The translations under genes and the position numbers were made by a program. The notes beneath the pieces were generated by a model that saw nothing but the letters and a program-made list of their open reading frames with translations, made no database searches and was not told the DNA's origin. Positions 5,872 to 8,280 of a DNA stretch of 8,280 bases are shown here, piece by piece. Source of the stretch: Sandaracinaceae bacterium (GTDB lineage: Bacteria; Myxococcota_A; Polyangia; Polyangiales; Houyiibacteriaceae); NCBI GenBank assembly GCA_012514415.1, contig JAAZAH010000394.1, positions 1 to 8,280 of the forward strand. The letters run 5' to 3'. The stretch's first letter is position 1; each line of letters opens with the position of its first letter.

Positions 5872-6588
5872 CTAGAGCTTCGGCTTCGAGACCTTCCCGT
5901 CTTTGAAGAAGAAATAGCCGACCGGAAGGCTCCCCTCGGGCACGCTTCCAACGAGCGCGATATCGTTCGCAGCCATCGCATCGAGGATCCTCGCTCGGAC
6001 ACGCATGCTCTCTTCGCGCCGAAGCGCATCCGAGAGGTACTCCGCATCGAGCGGTTCATCCTGTGCAAAGAGCGCATCGAAGGCGTGGAAACGACATGCT
6101 TCGTTGACGTCTTCCGTAAAGCGCTTGACCGCACCGGCGATCTCGGGGGCCTTGCGGTTCGCGAGCTCGGCAAGGATTTCCCTCTTCTTCTCGGGATCGC
6201 GCTCGTATTCCGTGTCCATCTCCTCAAGGAGAGCGAGCAGCTCGGCCGTGACCTTCTGCTCATCGACGAGACGCGAAAGGATACGAATCGGCCAAGCAAT
6301 GCTCTCGCTCGTCTTGAGATAACACGTCACGGGCTCGATCGCGGGCTCTCCGATCTTCACGATGCCTTCGAGCACCGCCTCTTTTTCTTCCTGATCGGAG
6401 ATGCTTGGGTCGATCCGGAACGAGAAACGCTGAAGAAGCGCTTCCACCGCCTCGGGCCGCGGGATTGCGCTAAGCGCCTTGATCGATTCCCAGCGCTCCG
6501 GGTTCTGCGATCGCTTATTGGCCACACGCGCCGCGTGCTTCTTGATGTTGCGCTCTTCACTACCGCGAAAAAATCCGAAGAATCCCAT
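5872..6588 (-). CDS. HEAT-repeat-like cytoplasmic protein
   Basis: 238 residues, no signal peptide or membrane segment. The N-terminus is MGFFGFFRGSEERNIKK. Residues about 25-215 are helical, with repeated short amphipathic helix pairs such as RWESIKALSAIPRPEAVEAL (32-51), DQEEKEAVLEGIVKIGEPAIE (65-85) and VRARILDAMAANDIALVG (197-214), the pattern of degenerate HEAT repeats. The tail GYFFFKDGKVSKPKL is short and basic. HEAT-type solenoids are usually protein-binding scaffolds; no catalytic motif is visible, so a function is not assigned. ATG 6588 has GGGAG (plus-strand 6595-6599) 6 nt upstream, a convincing ribosome-binding site. It follows the cache/HAMP gene by 101 nt on the same strand, so they may share a transcript. 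It ends with TAG, and the family's usual end point coincides with that stop. Confidence 0.75.
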   Translation of the reverse strand: MGFFGFFRGSEERNIKKHAARVANKRSQNPERWESIKALSAIPRPEAVEALLQRFSFRIDPSISDQEEKEAVLEGIVKIGEPAIEPVTCYLKTSESIAWPIRILSRLVDEQKVTAELLALLEEMDTEYERDPEKKREILAELANRKAPEIAGAVKRFTEDVNEACRFHAFDALFAQDEPLDAEYLSDALRREESMRVRARILDAMAANDIALVGSVPEGSLPVGYFFFKDGKVSKPKL

Positions 6589-6604
6589 GCTTCACTCCCA
6601 TCTC

Positions 6605-6620
6605 CGGATCGCTCGATCCG
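6605..6620 (-). other. Short hairpin just upstream of the HEAT-like gene
   Basis: CGGATC (6605-6610) and GATCCG (6615-6620) make a 6-bp stem with loop GCTC, a few nucleotides upstream of the GGGAG ribosome-binding site. The 101-nt gap holds no other clear signal. Its role is unproven. Confidence 0.3.
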
Positions 6621-6689
6621 CGAGAGATAACCGATCGAGACACCTTGCGCCCCGAGACGCAAGCCGAGACCGTACCCTTCGTTAATGGA

Positions 6690-8159
6690 TCAGCGGATGA
6701 GTACGGGCCGCAAGAGCACGCGCCCACCATCGAGCTCGACGATGAAGCGAACCTGCCGCACCTCGAATTGCTCGGCGATACCGGCCGCGCTCGCGAGCAG
6801 TCGCTCCTTGAAGCGCTCTTCCGAGATCTGGCTCGCATCTTCACCCACCGAAGCTTTCACCTCTTGATACTCCCGAAAAAGCCGCGAGAGGTATTCATCT
6901 TCAGGCTGAGCGCCGAGCGCTGCCGCTAGATCGGGATCGTCGATCGGTTCCTTGGGTGCGGCGGGTTGTGTCGGCGTTGGCTCGCGCCGCTCCGAGGCGG
7001 TGGCCATCATCGAGGAAGACCAGCTCGAAGCGGGTGCGGCCACTTCGTCTTCATCTTCCCCGGCGGCGACACCGATGAGCTGGTTGATGCGGTACGCAAG
7101 GCCCGCGAGGTCCTCGTTCCTTACGCTGAGCCGATGCGCCATCCCGCCGCTCAAGATGGTGAGAAGACCTTCCTCCATTTCTTCGATCGGGATGAGCACA
7201 CCGTTGACCACAATCCAGGCGAAGACGCCAAAAATGAGGGTGAAGAGGAAGGTGAGCACCCAGATCGAGTTGGCCGTACGCACCGGAGCAAGCGCTTCGG
7301 CCTTATCGGCGAGGACCACGGCGACCGTGGGCGCGCTTCGCGTTCGGGGAAGGAGACGAGCGATGGCGAGGTAGTTCTTCCCTTCGAGCTGAAGCTCAAA
7401 GGTGGGCGCGTCCTCCTGGGCGCGTTCGGGCTCCAAGAACGCTCCGAGCGCCGGGTTTTCAAACGCTTTCTCGAGTGCCCTCACCTTGGCCTTCGGAAGT
7501 GAAGAGGCCGCGACGTCTCCACCGATGACGAGCGCGATATCGCGATTGACGAGCTCGGCCATCTCGCCGATCGCACCATCGGTGAGCCCGTACGCCACGA
7601 TGAGCGTGCCGAGCATCGGCCCTCCGCGATCGCTCCGAATCGGCGCGATCACTGTCTGTAGAGGCGCGAATTCGCCATCACGGACCCAAACGTCGTGGAC
7701 GGCGCGCCCTGTCCGAAGTGCGCGACGAAGGCCCGAGAGCTCTTCGAGAAGCGAGGCGCCAGCGAGCCGGTTCGGATCGCGATCGCGCGCGATCACCTTG
7801 CCAGCGTTATCTGTCATGACCACCAACTCGGGCTTCCCCAGGGCACCGCGCCGCGTGGGATCTTGGAACCACGCCGCCACACGATTCGCCGCCTCGTGAG
7901 CGCGCATCCGGCGACCTCGCTCATCGAGACCGCCGAACACGCCGATCACCGATTCGTGAGCGGCGCGATCTTGCACCTGATCCACGAAGCGAAGCGCGCT
8001 GTGCATGAAAAGCCGCTGAACAAGGCGCCCGTCTCGTTGAATCTCTTCGGGCAGCTCCTTCGAGAGCCGGCTCGTCAAAAGATAATGCATCAGCGAATAG
8101 CTGGCGAAGCCGAAGCTCAACACCAGAAGGACGCTCCCCAAAACGAATCTACGTCGCAT
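6690..8159 (-). CDS. Cache-like/HAMP membrane protein with MXAN_5187-type C-terminus
   Basis: 489 residues from ATG 8159. Order of parts: basic MRRR and a transmembrane helix (about 5-27); a large extracytoplasmic region (about 30-295) whose VVMTDNAGKVIARDRDPNRLAG segment (113-134) and paired TVIAPIRS / GTLIVAYG strands look like a cache-type sensor; a second helix (about 297-322); a HAMP-like stretch starting at P324 and ending near LIGVAAG (361-367); a Pro/Ala/Glu-rich linker (about 364-418); and a C-terminal domain (about 419-489) ending VRFIVELDGGRVLLRPV, resembling the MXAN_5187 C-terminal family. No kinase, GGDEF or chemoreceptor signalling domain is present, so the output is unknown. 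The longer frame from ATG 8243 adds 28 residues, but that ATG falls inside a predicted -10 box and hides the normal membrane start. Confidence 0.78.
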   Translation of the reverse strand: MRRRFVLGSVLLVLSFGFASYSLMHYLLTSRLSKELPEEIQRDGRLVQRLFMHSALRFVDQVQDRAAHESVIGVFGGLDERGRRMRAHEAANRVAAWFQDPTRRGALGKPELVVMTDNAGKVIARDRDPNRLAGASLLEELSGLRRALRTGRAVHDVWVRDGEFAPLQTVIAPIRSDRGGPMLGTLIVAYGLTDGAIGEMAELVNRDIALVIGGDVAASSLPKAKVRALEKAFENPALGAFLEPERAQEDAPTFELQLEGKNYLAIARLLPRTRSAPTVAVVLADKAEALAPVRTANSIWVLTFLFTLIFGVFAWIVVNGVLIPIEEMEEGLLTILSGGMAHRLSVRNEDLAGLAYRINQLIGVAAGEDEDEVAAPASSWSSSMMATASERREPTPTQPAAPKEPIDDPDLAAALGAQPEDEYLSRLFREYQEVKASVGEDASQISEERFKERLLASAAGIAEQFEVRQVRFIVELDGGRVLLRPVLIR

Positions 8160-8241
8160 AGAATCCAGCCCTTGCCGTGGACGCACGCTACAGAGCGTTC
8201 TCGGCTTCCCTTCAAACTTTGCCTCGTGAGGCTCAACGCTC

Positions 8242-8270
8242 ATGATATGGCATCTCGGGTTATGGGTCTA
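8242..8270 (-). promoter_or_regulatory. Predicted promoter of the cache/HAMP gene
   Basis: On the minus strand, TAGACC (8270-8265) and TATCAT (8247-8242) are 17 bp apart, matching the sigma70 consensus at 4 and 5 of 6 positions. Transcription would begin near 8235, about 75 nt before ATG 8159. The -35 box overlaps a 12-bp palindrome. Confidence 0.45.
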
Positions 8271-8280
8271 TTCCGGAATA
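8269..8280. promoter_or_regulatory. 12-bp palindrome overlapping the predicted -35
   Basis: TATTCCGGAATA is perfectly self-complementary and runs to the last base of the window, so it may be longer. Its inner edge overlaps the predicted -35 box (8265-8270), the usual place for a repressor or activator operator. Protein unknown. Confidence 0.4.

Noticed and set aside
8160..8243. 28-residue N-terminal extension of the cache/HAMP protein
   Set aside because: The ATG at 8243 overlaps a predicted -10 box, has no ribosome-binding site, and would bury the basic-plus-hydrophobic membrane start seen at ATG 8159.

Overview
The window looks like chromosomal DNA from a myxobacterium-like (Myxococcota / former Deltaproteobacteria) lineage. 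The evidence is lineage-flavoured protein families: two tandem myxococcal-type outer-membrane beta-barrel proteins, a cache/HAMP membrane protein whose C-terminus resembles the MXAN_5187 C-terminal domain, and a short HEAT-repeat-like protein of a type I associate with myxobacteria. Base composition is moderately high in G+C. I see no tRNA, rRNA, CRISPR array, IS element or phage gene. Family assignments come from reading motifs, not from a database search.

Layout. Plus strand, 1-4628: the 3' end of one beta-barrel gene, translationally coupled to a second (298-1185); an intrinsic terminator (1221-1263); a seven-helix-plus-PAS histidine kinase (1278-3113) starting only 14 nt after that terminator; a 263-nt gap holding a good sigma70-type promoter (3292-3320); an acyl carrier protein (3377-3613); a structured intercistronic spacer; and a soluble diiron acyl-ACP desaturase (3777-4628). 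A strong bidirectional terminator (4646-4686) separates these from genes on the minus strand. Minus strand, 4832-8159: a cyclopropane-fatty-acid-synthase-family methyltransferase interrupted by an in-frame amber codon (4832-5698), the HEAT-like protein (5872-6588), and the cache/HAMP protein (6690-8159), with a promoter and a palindrome near the right edge.

How they may work together. The carrier protein, the desaturase and the convergent methyltransferase are all acyl-chain genes, so the middle of the window may be a lipid-modification locus: the desaturase introduces a double bond into an acyl chain, possibly held on the neighbouring ACP, and a CFA-type enzyme would methylate such a chain. 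The kinase and the cache/HAMP protein are envelope sensors without an obvious partner in the window. The most notable single observation is the amber codon at the position aligned with the conserved Cys of CFA/mycolate synthases, in a gene whose frame is otherwise intact. TAG is also the ordinary terminal codon of two neighbouring genes, so a nonsense mutation or sequence error is the simplest explanation. I found nothing that I can defend as a wholly new system.
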